Shown here one piece after another: positions 35,523-45,358 of a stretch of DNA of 64,000 nt. The first letter of the stretch is position 1. Each line of letters opens with the position of its first letter. Location: NCBI RefSeq assembly GCF_030651495.1, contig NZ_JAUSFI010000090.1:1-64000 (forward strand), in the 5' to 3' direction. The stretch is from Undibacterium sp. (GTDB taxonomy: Bacteria; Pseudomonadota; Gammaproteobacteria; Burkholderiales; Burkholderiaceae_D). The notes beneath the pieces were generated by a model, which was not told the origin of the DNA, made no database searches, and saw nothing but the letters and a program-made list of their open reading frames with translations. Both the position numbers and the translations under genes were made by a program.

Positions 35523-35558
35523 AAAAAGAGCTTAGGAAAACCTAAGCTCTTTTTTTTA
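35523..35558. terminator. Strong bidirectional intrinsic terminator
   Basis: The perfect stem AAGAGCTTAGG / CCTAAGCTCTT around an AAAA loop, flanked by A-run and T-run. It lies between convergent gst and the PP2C phosphatase gene and can serve both. Confidence 0.9.
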
Positions 35559-35590
35559 TTTGGTCTTGAATATTTTTAACAGAATTTAAA

Positions 35591-36391
35591 TTAAACCGCG
35601 CGACGCATTTTTTCTACTACATAGGTTTTTTGTTCCGGCGGTGGCTTGACTAATTTAACTACTGCGAACGTGCAGTTATCTCCATGTTCATGCGCCCGTT
35701 CTCTTGCTTTGCGTATTAATAGCTCAGAGGCTTGGCGGGGGCTATTGGCCGCTACAGCGGCAGATAATTCGGCGTCAGAGAAGTAATGCCAGAGACCATC
35801 GGAGCACAGAAGGAAAGAATCTGTTGCCTTCAAACCGCTGTATGCTCCATAGCTAATGTAGGGAGCTATGCTAGTGGATCCAAGTACATTCACCAAAATA
35901 TTTGACATGCGGTGAGTTTTCGCTTCCTCTGCGGTGATTTTTCCTTCATCGACCAATTTTTCAACATAAGAATGATCTTTGGTTCTCTCGATGAAATTCG
36001 GACCACTGAACCGGTATAAGCGAGAATCACCGGCATGTGCCCAAATCGCTTCTTTTTGCGGTGTAATGACGAGAGCAACAAAGGTGCTATGCGGTTCTTT
36101 TTCTGCCGATACTCCGGCAAGTTTGATGACTGTATGCGCTTCGTTGACGATATTCTCGAGCAAATTTTTAACATCATTTTCAGGGAAGAAATCATCAAAT
36201 AGTGCTTTTGCAGTACGAATGACTTGCTCCGCAGCCATAGCGCCACCGCTCTTGCCACCCATGCCATCGGCAACTACGGCCATCATGTATCCGGGCGCAT
36301 TCGGCGCGGCAAAAAGAGCAGCCCGGTCTTGCTGTTCTTTGCGGTCCCCAATGTGTTGTGCGGTACCGGCTTCGATCTTATATTGGCTCAT
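35591..36391 (-). CDS. PP2C-family Ser/Thr protein phosphatase
   Basis: A 266-residue stand-alone PP2C (PPM) domain. Metal-binding motifs are intact: VVADGMGGKSGG near the N-terminus, HAGDSRLYRF, and LLCSDGLWHYFSD in the C-terminal half. It resembles Stp/PppA-type phosphatases that reverse Hanks-kinase phosphorylation. No kinase or FHA gene adjoins it. Because T6SS loci sometimes use such a phosphatase, the nearby T6SS (6 kb away) makes a link possible, but the intervening housekeeping genes argue against a dedicated role. Confidence 0.9.
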   Translation of the reverse strand: MSQYKIEAGTAQHIGDRKEQQDRAALFAAPNAPGYMMAVVADGMGGKSGGAMAAEQVIRTAKALFDDFFPENDVKNLLENIVNEAHTVIKLAGVSAEKEPHSTFVALVITPQKEAIWAHAGDSRLYRFSGPNFIERTKDHSYVEKLVDEGKITAEEAKTHRMSNILVNVLGSTSIAPYISYGAYSGLKATDSFLLCSDGLWHYFSDAELSAAVAANSPRQASELLIRKARERAHEHGDNCTFAVVKLVKPPPEQKTYVVEKMRRAV

Positions 36392-36475
36392 ACGTCTTGG
36401 TAGATTAAACTAGCGGGATATTCGCGTAAATTCGATTATTTAAATTAACTTCATTCTACCCGCAACCAGACGACT

Positions 36476-36676
36476 ATGAGCCATCCAGAGCAAATACAGC
36501 AGCGTATTATCGAGTTGGAAGTCGAGCATCGTGATCTCGATCTAGTCATTGAAGCATTGGTCACGGACGTGAATCACGACGAATTGCAATTGAGGCGCCT
36601 GAAAAAGCGGAAATTGCAATTAAAAGACCATATTACATTATTAAAAATGCAAATGATGCCGGATGTGCCGGCCTAA
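36476..36676 (+). CDS. Small YdcH-like protein (DUF465)
   Basis: A 66-residue, fully helical, highly charged protein. The pattern HRDLDLVIEAL ... QLRRLKKRKLQLKDHI matches the DUF465/YdcH family (function unknown, likely a short coiled-coil dimer). It is divergent from the phosphatase with 84 bases between, and 72 bases upstream of the dinG-like gene. Confidence 0.85.
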   Translation: MSHPEQIQQRIIELEVEHRDLDLVIEALVTDVNHDELQLRRLKKRKLQLKDHITLLKMQMMPDVPA

Positions 36677-36748
36677 ATGCGCCATTTTTACCTGTGAATC
36701 CCCTGTTACAATTTTTACTTTTTCGTTGCATTTTATTGCTGAGCTATT

Positions 36749-38791
36749 TTGATTGAAACTAACAAAGAACCGAATTTATCCCCAGCGAATCTGCTCCCAA
36801 CGCCGACAGGCGTTCATGATGAAGAAGTTGAACGGATTTTTGGATTATCGGGTGCATTAAGTGCATCGATAAAGGGCTATCGGCCGCGCGAGGCGCAAAC
36901 GGAAATGGCGAAGGCAATTGCTGCTGCCATCGAGGGGCAAAAAACCTTATTGGCAGAAGCGGGGACAGGCACCGGTAAAACCTATGCTTATCTGACGCCA
37001 GCCTTGTTGTGGGGGGGGAAAGTGATTATCTCCACCGGCACAAAAAATTTGCAGGATCAACTTTTTCTGCATGATATTCCGACGATTAAAAAAGTCTTGA
37101 AAGCGCCAGTCTCGGTGGCTTTGCTGAAGGGGCGCGCGAATTATCTTTGCCATTTTCATCTGGAACGGACCTTGCAAAATGGGCGTTTGACTTCGCGCGA
37201 AGACGTCGGTTATCTGCGTGATATCTCGCGTTTCATGAAAACCACCAGCACCGGCGACAAGGCAGAATTGGCGCGCGTGCCCGAGACCGCCTTGGTATGG
37301 AATCTGGTCACCTCGACCAAAGATACCTGCATGGGTTCGGAGTGTCAGTACTATCAGGATTGCTTCGTCATGAAGGCGCGCAAGGAAGCGCAGCAGGCCG
37401 ATGTGGTAGTGGTAAATCACCATTTATTTTTTGCCGATCTGGCGCTGAAAGATACCGGCATTGCGGAATTGCTGCCTTCTGCGAATACGGTTATTTTCGA
37501 TGAGGCGCACCAGTTGCCTGATACGGCGACCTTGTTTTTTGGCGAGACGGTTTCCACTTCCCAGATTTTGGAATTGTGCCGCGATGTCTTGGCTGAGGGG
37601 TTGTCGCATGCCAGGGATGGTGCCGAATGGGCGAAGCTGGTAGCGCCGGTGGAGCGTGCCGCACGCGATTTGAGACTGACTTTTCCGCAGGATTCCATTC
37701 GTTTATCCTTGCTGCAAATTGCCGCATCGAGTCCATTTTTTCCGGCCCTGGAAACGCTCAAAGACACGATGGACGAGATGATCGCCGTGTTGGAAAAGCA
37801 GGCCGAGCGCGCCGAAACGCTGGAGCAATGCCGCGTCCGCGCGATCGACCTGAACAGTCAATTGCACGACTGGAAAGAGCTTGATCTGAGCAAGAAAGAT
37901 TCTGCCGGCAAGCCGGAATGCGTCTTGTGGGTAGAGGCATATTCGACTTCGCTGCAGTTACACAAGACGCCTTTGTCTATCGCGCCTATCTTTAACAAGC
38001 AACGTGAAGGGGTGCCGCGCACCTGGATTTTTACCTCGGCGACGATGGCGGTCAAAAATGACTTCACGCATTATGTCTCGCAAATGGGGCTGTGGGATGA
38101 ACCGGCCAGAACCTGGCCCAGTCCCTTCAATTATCCGGAGCAAGGCTTGCTGTACGTGCCCAATGGCATGCCACAGCCGAATTCGCGCGAGTACACCGAT
38201 GCGGTCGTCGATGCAGCCTTGCCGGTGATCGAGGCGGCGGGGGGGCGGACCTTTTTGCTGTGCACCACGATCAAGGCAGTCAAGCATTGCGCCGAACGTT
38301 TGCGCGACGAGTTCGCAAAACGTGCATTGCCTTTTCCCCTGTTTGTCCAGGGGGATGCCGGTCGAACTGAATTGCTGGAACGTTTTCGCGCTGCGGGTAA
38401 CGGGGTGTTGATCGGTAGCCAGAGTTTTTGGGAAGGCGTGGATGTGCGCGGTGATGCCTTGTCGCTGGTGATCATCGATAAGCTGCCGTTTGCGCCGCCG
38501 GATGATCCGGTCCTGGCCGCGCGTATCGAGGCGATGGAAAAGAAAGGCTTGAATGGTTTTGTCCATCATCAGCTACCCGAAGCCATCATCAATCTGAAGC
38601 AGGGCGCAGGGCGCCTGATCCGCGATGAGACCGATAAAGGCGTACTGATGATTTGTGACCCGCGCCTGATCTCCAAGCCCTATGGCAAGCGCATCTGGCA
38701 AAGCCTGCCTGCGTTTACGCGGACCCGCGAGTTAGATGTCGTGGTACAGTTTTTTGCCGGTTTGAGCGCGTCCAGAATAAAGTCTGAATAA
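36749..38791 (+). CDS. dinG: DinG/YoaA-family ATP-dependent DNA helicase
   Basis: A 680-residue XPD-like superfamily 2 helicase with an Fe-S cluster. Motifs: Walker A AEAGTGTGKT, four cluster cysteines (one in NYLCHF, three in CMGSECQYYQDCF), VVVNHHLFFADL, DEAH box FDEAHQLPD, and C-terminal QGAGRLIRDETDKG. These enzymes unwind D-loops, R-loops or G-quadruplexes in DNA repair. The start is TTG at 36749, five bases after GAG; no ATG fits. An in-frame G8 run is at 37011-37018. The first 300 bases are AT-richer than the rest. YoaA is an equally good name. Confidence 0.9.
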   Translation: MIETNKEPNLSPANLLPTPTGVHDEEVERIFGLSGALSASIKGYRPREAQTEMAKAIAAAIEGQKTLLAEAGTGTGKTYAYLTPALLWGGKVIISTGTKNLQDQLFLHDIPTIKKVLKAPVSVALLKGRANYLCHFHLERTLQNGRLTSREDVGYLRDISRFMKTTSTGDKAELARVPETALVWNLVTSTKDTCMGSECQYYQDCFVMKARKEAQQADVVVVNHHLFFADLALKDTGIAELLPSANTVIFDEAHQLPDTATLFFGETVSTSQILELCRDVLAEGLSHARDGAEWAKLVAPVERAARDLRLTFPQDSIRLSLLQIAASSPFFPALETLKDTMDEMIAVLEKQAERAETLEQCRVRAIDLNSQLHDWKELDLSKKDSAGKPECVLWVEAYSTSLQLHKTPLSIAPIFNKQREGVPRTWIFTSATMAVKNDFTHYVSQMGLWDEPARTWPSPFNYPEQGLLYVPNGMPQPNSREYTDAVVDAALPVIEAAGGRTFLLCTTIKAVKHCAERLRDEFAKRALPFPLFVQGDAGRTELLERFRAAGNGVLIGSQSFWEGVDVRGDALSLVIIDKLPFAPPDDPVLAARIEAMEKKGLNGFVHHQLPEAIINLKQGAGRLIRDETDKGVLMICDPRLISKPYGKRIWQSLPAFTRTRELDVVVQFFAGLSASRIKSE

Positions 38792-38797
38792 AACCAA

Positions 38798-38888
38798 AAT
38801 AAATATACTCCCCCTAGTATATTTATTATGCGCACTATAGATATGCGCAGTCAGATGATTTTTCTGAAAATAATGGGGAGTATATTTA
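38798..38888. repeat. Dispersed intergenic repeat, copy A
   Basis: It begins with the palindrome AATAAATATACT-CCCCCT-AGTATATTTATT (38798-38827). An internal hairpin with TGCGCA arms follows. It ends with GGGGAGTATATTT (38875-38887), the exact reverse complement of AAATATACTCCCC at 38801-38813, so the element has 13-base inverted ends. It aligns without gaps to copy B at 47973. It lies in the gap between convergent dinG and the M13 peptidase gene. Confidence 0.55.
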
Positions 38889-38910
38889 AAATAGGGCGTA
38901 AAGAGGATTA

Positions 38911-38941
38911 AAAAAAGGCCACGACCAGCGTGACCTTTTTT
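38911..38941. terminator. Bidirectional terminator between dinG and the M13 peptidase
   Basis: AAAAAAGG-C-CACG pairs with CGTG-A-CCTTTTTT around an ACCAG loop, with one mismatch in the stem. A and T runs on both sides suit both converging genes. Confidence 0.75.
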
Positions 38942-38958
38942 GTTACAGTACTTTCATC

Positions 38959-41019
38959 TTACCAGATAGAAACGCGATCTTTTGGTGCCAGATACATCTT
39001 GTCGCCTTCTTTCACTCCATACGATTCATAGAAACCAGGCATGTTTCTGAGGGTGCCGTTGGCGCGGATTTCGCCAGGGGAGTGTGGATCTGTTTTCAGC
39101 CGCACAATCATGGTCGCTTCGCGCATCTTGCCGCGCCATACCTGGGCAAAACCCATGAAAAAGCGCTGGTCGCCGGTTAATCCGCCAATCACCGGTCCCG
39201 GTTTTCCGCCCAAAGAGAGTTTGTAGGCTTTGTAGGCGATCGCCAGGCCAGAGTTATCGGCGATATTTTCACCCAGCGTCAGTTCACCATTCACGAAATA
39301 GCCAGGAATCGGGCTGAAAGCGCCGTATTGCTTGACCAGCGCCGCTGTTTTGACGGCAAACTTTTCGTGGTCTTCTTTGCTCCACCAGTCGCGTAAATTG
39401 CCCAAGCCATCGTATTGCGCGCCTTGGTCATCAAAGCCGTGGCTGATTTCGTGACCGATGACGGCACCGATGCCGCCGTAATTGACGGCGTCATCCGCTT
39501 TGGCGTCAAAGAACGGGGCCTGCAAAATCGCTGCCGGGAAAACGATCTCGTTCATTTCCGGATTGTAATAAGCATTCACCGTTTGCGGTGTCATACCCCA
39601 TTCTTCGCGGTCGATAGGCTTGCCAAGTTTGTTCAGTTCGACCTTGCTGGCGAATAGGCGGGTATGGCGCAGGTTACCGACGGTATCGCCTCTGGTAATG
39701 CTCAGGTTGGAGTAATCGCGCCATTTGTTCGGGTAGCCAATCTTAGGCATGAATGTAGCGAGTTTGGCCTGGGCTTCTTTCTTGGTCTCAGGGCTCATCC
39801 AATCGAGCGTGTCTATGCTTTGCTTGTAAGCGAGCAAGAGATTGCTGACCAGTTTTTCCATCTTGACTTTGCTTTGGGCCGGGAAGTGTTTTTCCACATA
39901 TAGCTTACCCAGGCTTTCACCCAAGCCGGCGTCGGCCAGACGCACGCCGCGTTTCCAGCGCACTTCCTGGCTCGGCGTACCGCTTAAGGTAGTGCCATAA
40001 AAAGCGAAATTTTCTTCGTCAAAGGCTTTTGGCAGCTGGCTGGCCGTGGCACTTAATAAATGCCATTTGAAATAGGCCTTCCATGCATCGAGCGATGATT
40101 CTTGCAGCACTTTATTAAAGCCGGTCAGGTAGCTAGGCTGGCTTACCATTAAGGTATCAAGCTTGCCTTGTACGCCTAAATTGCTCAGATAGCTGGTCCA
40201 GCCGAAGCCTGGTGTCAAGGTATCGAGTTTGTTGATTTCTATCTTGTTGTAGGCCTTGATCGGGTCGCGCAGTTCTACCTTGGTCCATTGCACTTTGGCC
40301 AGTTCGGTCTCTAAAGCGAGGATATCGGCTGCGTTTTTGGCAGCGTCTTTATCGCCCGTCAGAGACAGCATTTTTTCGATATGCTTGAGATATTTCGCCC
40401 GGGTATCTTTGAGTTTGGCGTCGTCGTTATTCAGGTAGTAGTCGCGGTCAGGCATGCCCAGACCCGATTGGCCGATATCAAGCACATATTTGGTCGAGTC
40501 TTTATTGTCTTGATGCACGCCGATATCAAACGGTGCGGCGACACTGATCAAATTCAGATAAGCGATAAACGCCGGAATCTGATTTTTGTCGCTCAGTGCG
40601 GCGACTTTGGCAAAATCGCTTTCCAGCGGTGTTAAGCCTAGTGTTTCGATCTTGGCTGTATCCATAAAGCTGGCGTACAAGTCGGCAATTTTTTGCGCAT
40701 CGGTACCCGTTTTGGCGTGCTGTTTGGCGAGTGCTTCAGTAATCGCATGCAGGCGAGGAATGGTCGCTTCGCGTAAATCCATAAAGGCGCCGGCAGACGA
40801 TTTGTCGGCGGGGATTTCACTGGTTTTTAGCCATTTGCCATTCACATGGCGGTAAAAATCGTCTTGTGCTTTGACGTTAACATCATTGTGCTTGCTGTCT
40901 ATGCCTGACAATAAGACGGTAGGAGCAGATGCGGTAACTGCTTTTGCCGGTTCGGCAGCATAGGCGTTGGTAACGCCGGCAAACATAAGCGCGATAGCGC
41001 TGATAACGGGTGCTTTCAC
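38959..41019 (-). CDS. M13-family zinc metalloendopeptidase (PepO/neprilysin-like), exported
   Basis: A 686-residue neprilysin-type oligopeptidase. The zinc site HEISH (in VIGHEISHGFDDQGAQYDG) and the third-ligand motif ENIADNSG are intact, and the C-terminus has the family's RANGTLRNMPGFYESYGVKEGD region. The start is GTG at 41019, with an AGGAGAG site six bases upstream. It yields a clean signal peptide ending Thr-Asn-Ala-Tyr-Ala-Ala, so the enzyme is periplasmic or secreted; an upstream TTG would add 13 unlikely residues. It lies next to the dpp operon, and a role in making peptides for uptake is possible but unproven. Confidence 0.93.
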   Translation of the reverse strand: MKAPVISAIALMFAGVTNAYAAEPAKAVTASAPTVLLSGIDSKHNDVNVKAQDDFYRHVNGKWLKTSEIPADKSSAGAFMDLREATIPRLHAITEALAKQHAKTGTDAQKIADLYASFMDTAKIETLGLTPLESDFAKVAALSDKNQIPAFIAYLNLISVAAPFDIGVHQDNKDSTKYVLDIGQSGLGMPDRDYYLNNDDAKLKDTRAKYLKHIEKMLSLTGDKDAAKNAADILALETELAKVQWTKVELRDPIKAYNKIEINKLDTLTPGFGWTSYLSNLGVQGKLDTLMVSQPSYLTGFNKVLQESSLDAWKAYFKWHLLSATASQLPKAFDEENFAFYGTTLSGTPSQEVRWKRGVRLADAGLGESLGKLYVEKHFPAQSKVKMEKLVSNLLLAYKQSIDTLDWMSPETKKEAQAKLATFMPKIGYPNKWRDYSNLSITRGDTVGNLRHTRLFASKVELNKLGKPIDREEWGMTPQTVNAYYNPEMNEIVFPAAILQAPFFDAKADDAVNYGGIGAVIGHEISHGFDDQGAQYDGLGNLRDWWSKEDHEKFAVKTAALVKQYGAFSPIPGYFVNGELTLGENIADNSGLAIAYKAYKLSLGGKPGPVIGGLTGDQRFFMGFAQVWRGKMREATMIVRLKTDPHSPGEIRANGTLRNMPGFYESYGVKEGDKMYLAPKDRVSIW

Positions 41020-41181
41020 TAATACTCTCCTGGTTGGTTTGACTACTTTTTGACACAATTTTTTATTCGAAAATGCTTATGTCTTGTGCTTCCAATTGCG
41101 CTGAAATCGTGCAACTGCTGATAGACCGGAATCGGCTAAAAGAGTTCGCCCGATCTCGCTTATTTCAATGAATTAACGCGT

Positions 41182-42170
<989 letters not shown>

Positions 42171-42174
<4 letters not shown>

Positions 42175-43244
42175 GCCGCTTGATCTGTGAGGGTGGATGG
42201 CCGGACTTGCGGCGCTTGTTGTGATTGCCGTGATTGGAGCACCGGCCAGTCATTGCCAGGTTTGCCTTGCGCGTCTAATGGAAAATGGCAGCGTACTTGC
42301 GCGTTTGGCGCTCCGCTCAGGGCAGGGCGGTGCTGGTGGCACTGATCCAGCGCATAACTACAGCGCGGTGCCAGCAGGCAGCCACTCGGCCGGTCATAGA
42401 CCCCCGGCACGACACCAGGGATCGTTTGCAAACGCGGTTTACCCAGGTTGTGTTCTGGCAGTGCCGCCAGCAAGGCCTGGGTGTACGGATGTTGCGGCGC
42501 ATCGAAGATGTCCGGTACGCTACCGGTCTCTAACACTTGCCCGGCGTACATGACGATAACGCGTTTCGCGGTTTGCGCCACGACCGCCAGATCATGCGTG
42601 ATCAGCATCATCGCCATCCCCCGTTCACGCTGTAACTGTAGCAGCAGTTCTAGCATTTGCGCCTGCACGGTGACGTCCAATGCCGTGGTTGGCTCGTCGG
42701 CGATCAGTAGCCGCGGGTTACAGGCAATCGCTATCGCCACCATGACGCGCTGGCTCATGCCACCGGAAAGCTGGTGCGGATAAGCCTCCATGCGACGTTC
42801 CGGGTCAGGGATGTCGACTTGTTTTAATAAGGCCAATGCCTTGGCGCGCAATTCTTTGCCGGAGCCGCCCTGATGCAGGCGCAGGGTTTCGATTAATTGA
42901 AACGCCACCGTGTAGCAAGGGTTCAGGCTGGTCATCGGGTCCTGGAAAATCATCGCAATATCCTTGCCCAGCAAACTGCGACGCTCCTTGTCTTTCATCT
43001 TCAGCAGATCGCGACCATCAAATGCCATGCGCTCGGCACTGACGCGGCCCGGGTAATCGATCAAGCCCATCAATGCCAGCGAGGTGACACTTTTGCCGGA
43101 GCCAGATTCGCCCACGATGCCGACGATGCCGCCGGGTTCTATGCTCAGGTCCAGGCCATCGACGGCCGTAAACGGCTGCACTTCGGCACCGAACTGAACG
43201 CGTAGATTTTTAATTTCTAATAAAGGAGTTGTCATGTTGGTCAT
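42171..43244 (-). CDS. dppD: Dipeptide ABC transporter ATP-binding protein DppD
   Basis: A 357-residue ATPase partner of DppF. Walker A GESGSGKS, signature [16 protein letters not shown], Walker [16 protein letters not shown]-loop [10 protein letters not shown], and the C-terminal [14 protein letters not shown] extension. A Gln/Ser/Pro-rich tail of about 30 residues follows. The first of two close ATG codons is used; neither has a strong ribosome site. Confidence 0.94.
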
Positions 43245-43254
43245 AGGCCTGTTT

Positions 43255-44181
43255 TTATCGTTTTAACTTAGGATCGAGGGCGTCGCGTAAGCCATCCCCC
43301 ATCAAGTTAAATGCCAGCACCGAAAATAATATCGCCAAACCGGGAAACGTCACGACCCACCAGGCACTTTGGATAAATTCCATGGCGCTGGCCAGCATCG
43401 AGCCCCATTCGGGTGTAGGCGGTTGCGCCCCTAAACCGAGAAACCCCAGCGCCGCCGCATCCAGGATCGCGGCGGAAAACCCCAGCGTTGCCTGCACGAT
43501 AATCGGCGCGGCACAATTGGGCAGCACGCAATTGAACATCAGGCGAAACGTGCCGGCACCGGCGATACGCGAGGCATTCACGTAATCCTTGCTTAGCTCA
43601 GCGCTGACCGCCGCACGCGTCAGGCGGGTGTAAGAGGGCATTAAGACGATGGCAATCGCATACATGGCATTCATCAGCCCAGGCCCGAGGATGGCGACCA
43701 CGGCAATTGCCAGCAGCAGGCTGGGCAGGGCTTGCAAGATATCCATTACGCGCAGGATGATAAATTCCAGCGAGCGCGCCGCTTTGCTGGTCCAGCTGCG
43801 CGCGAAGCCTGCCACCAGACCTAAAAACACGCCGACCCCCATCGATAGCGAGACCGACACCAGACCTATCATCAGTGACAGGCGCGAACCATGAATCAAG
43901 CGCGAAAAAATATCGCGGCCGACCGGGTCAGTACCTAACAAGAATTTACTGCTGCCGCCGGCTTGCCATACCGGCGGTACCAGTGTGGCATCGCGGTATT
44001 GCTCTATCGGAGAATGTGGTGCAATCAGCTCGGCGAACAGGGCGCTAAAACACAACATAAAAACCACTGCCAGGCCTATCACGGCGCCGCGGTTTTGTTT
44101 GAAATAGCCCCAAAATTCGATCAGCGGATGCGCTGGCAATGGCATGACAGGGGCAGCGGGAGAGGCAGAAATCTGGTTCAT
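43255..44181 (-). CDS. dppC: Dipeptide ABC transporter permease DppC
   Basis: A 308-residue inner-membrane permease with about six transmembrane segments. The N-terminal OppC_N region ([22 protein letters not shown]) and the [23 protein letters not shown] segment are diagnostic; the coupling loop with EWGSMLASA is present. It follows dppB after 36 bases and pairs with it to form the channel. Confidence 0.94.
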   Translation of the reverse strand: MNQISASPAAPVMPLPAHPLIEFWGYFKQNRGAVIGLAVVFMLCFSALFAELIAPHSPIEQYRDATLVPPVWQAGGSSKFLLGTDPVGRDIFSRLIHGSRLSLMIGLVSVSLSMGVGVFLGLVAGFARSWTSKAARSLEFIILRVMDILQALPSLLLAIAVVAILGPGLMNAMYAIAIVLMPSYTRLTRAAVSAELSKDYVNASRIAGAGTFRLMFNCVLPNCAAPIIVQATLGFSAAILDAAALGFLGLGAQPPTPEWGSMLASAMEFIQSAWWVVTFPGLAILFSVLAFNLMGDGLRDALDPKLKR

Positions 44182-44217
44182 GATGCGCGATCTTGAGTGT
44201 AGAGCGTAGTGAGAAAA

Positions 44218-45222
44218 TCAGTGCCGGATGCGTGGGTTAATCACGCCATACAGCAGATCAACGATCAGGTTGACTGCAATCACGATTGTGGCAACCAATA
44301 AAATGCCGCCTTGTACGGTCGGGTAATCACGCCGCTGGATCGCTTCTATCATCCATTTACCGATGCCTGGCCAAGAAAAAATGGTCTCGGTTAAAATCGC
44401 GCCCGCCAGCAGCGTACCCACCTGCATGCCGATCACGGTGACGACCGGTATCAAGGCATTGCGCAAGGCATGCACCCAGACCACCCGCATCCACGACAGG
44501 CCCTTGGCCCGCGCAGTGCGGACATAATCCTCGCGCAGCACTTCGAGCATGGCAGAACGCGTCATGCGGGCAATGACCGCCAGCGGTATGGTGCCGAGCG
44601 CAATGGTCGGCAAGATTAAATGCATGACGGCCGATTTAAAAGCGCCTGCTTCGCCGGATAGCAAGCTGTCGATCAGCATAAAACCGGTCACGGGCGGCAG
44701 GTCAAACAGGATGTCGATACGGCCAGACACCGGCGTCCAGCCCAGAGTGACCGAGAACATCAATATCAGCAGCAAGGCCCACCAAAAAATCGGCATGGAA
44801 TATCCGGTCAGCGAAGCACCCATCACCGAATAATCCAGAAACGTATTGCGCTTTAATGCCGCCAGGATGCCCGCCGGCAGACCCAGGATAATGGCAAAAA
44901 TCATGGCGCAGATGGATAGCTCTAGCGTGGCGGGAAAAAGCGTGAAAAATTCTTTCGATACCAACTCTTGCGTAATGATGGAATGCCCCAGGTCGCCAGT
45001 CGCTAGCTTGGCCAGATAATCCAGATATTGCAGATACAAGGGTTTATCTAAACCGAACTGGTGCATCAGCCGCGCATAGCGTTCGGCATCCATCCCGCGC
45101 TCGCCAGACATGGCTTCGACCACATTACCGGGAATCAGATGGATCAGGGAAAAAACTAACAGTGTAATGCCCAGAAAGGTCGGGACCACCAGACCTAGCC
45201 GGCGTAAGATAAAACCCAGCAT
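44218..45222 (-). CDS. dppB: Dipeptide ABC transporter permease DppB
   Basis: A 334-residue permease, starting MLGFILRRLGLVVPTFLGIT, with six predicted transmembrane helices and the coupling motif region around EVLREDYVRTARAKGLSW. It forms the transmembrane heterodimer with DppC. It is separated from dppA by 136 bases that contain a very stable hairpin. Confidence 0.95.
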   Translation of the reverse strand: MLGFILRRLGLVVPTFLGITLLVFSLIHLIPGNVVEAMSGERGMDAERYARLMHQFGLDKPLYLQYLDYLAKLATGDLGHSIITQELVSKEFFTLFPATLELSICAMIFAIILGLPAGILAALKRNTFLDYSVMGASLTGYSMPIFWWALLLILMFSVTLGWTPVSGRIDILFDLPPVTGFMLIDSLLSGEAGAFKSAVMHLILPTIALGTIPLAVIARMTRSAMLEVLREDYVRTARAKGLSWMRVVWVHALRNALIPVVTVIGMQVGTLLAGAILTETIFSWPGIGKWMIEAIQRRDYPTVQGGILLVATIVIAVNLIVDLLYGVINPRIRH

Positions 45223-45303
45223 TAATATACCCCAGTGCTAAAAATGCGACCGTTCACATTCACTGCACTTAAAAAAATCATCTAGATTGATCCGCATAAA
45301 AAC

Positions 45304-45346
45304 GCGTGGTATCCGATCGCTCTCAGGCTGCGATCGGATACCACGC
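45304..45346. terminator. Very stable hairpin between dppA and dppB
   Basis: A perfect 17-base stem, GCGTGGTATCCGATCGC (45304-45320) with its exact complement at 45330-45346, around a nine-base loop. On the minus strand it is followed by GTTTTTATG. It can act as a partial terminator and as a 3' shield for dppA mRNA, giving binding protein in excess over permease. Confidence 0.8.
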
Positions 45347-45358
45347 AAGGGGCAATAC

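Noticed and set aside
37958-38569. 203-codon minus-strand open frame opposite dinG
   Set aside because: It overlaps conserved helicase motifs on the other strand and its composition (Arg/His/Gln-rich) is that of a shadow frame.
38798-38827. RcnR/FrmR-type metal or aldehyde operator controlling a transporter
   Set aside because: The TACT-CCCCCT-AGTA symmetry fits, but the site lies between two converging gene ends with no downstream start, and a related sequence at 47973 points to a dispersed repeat.
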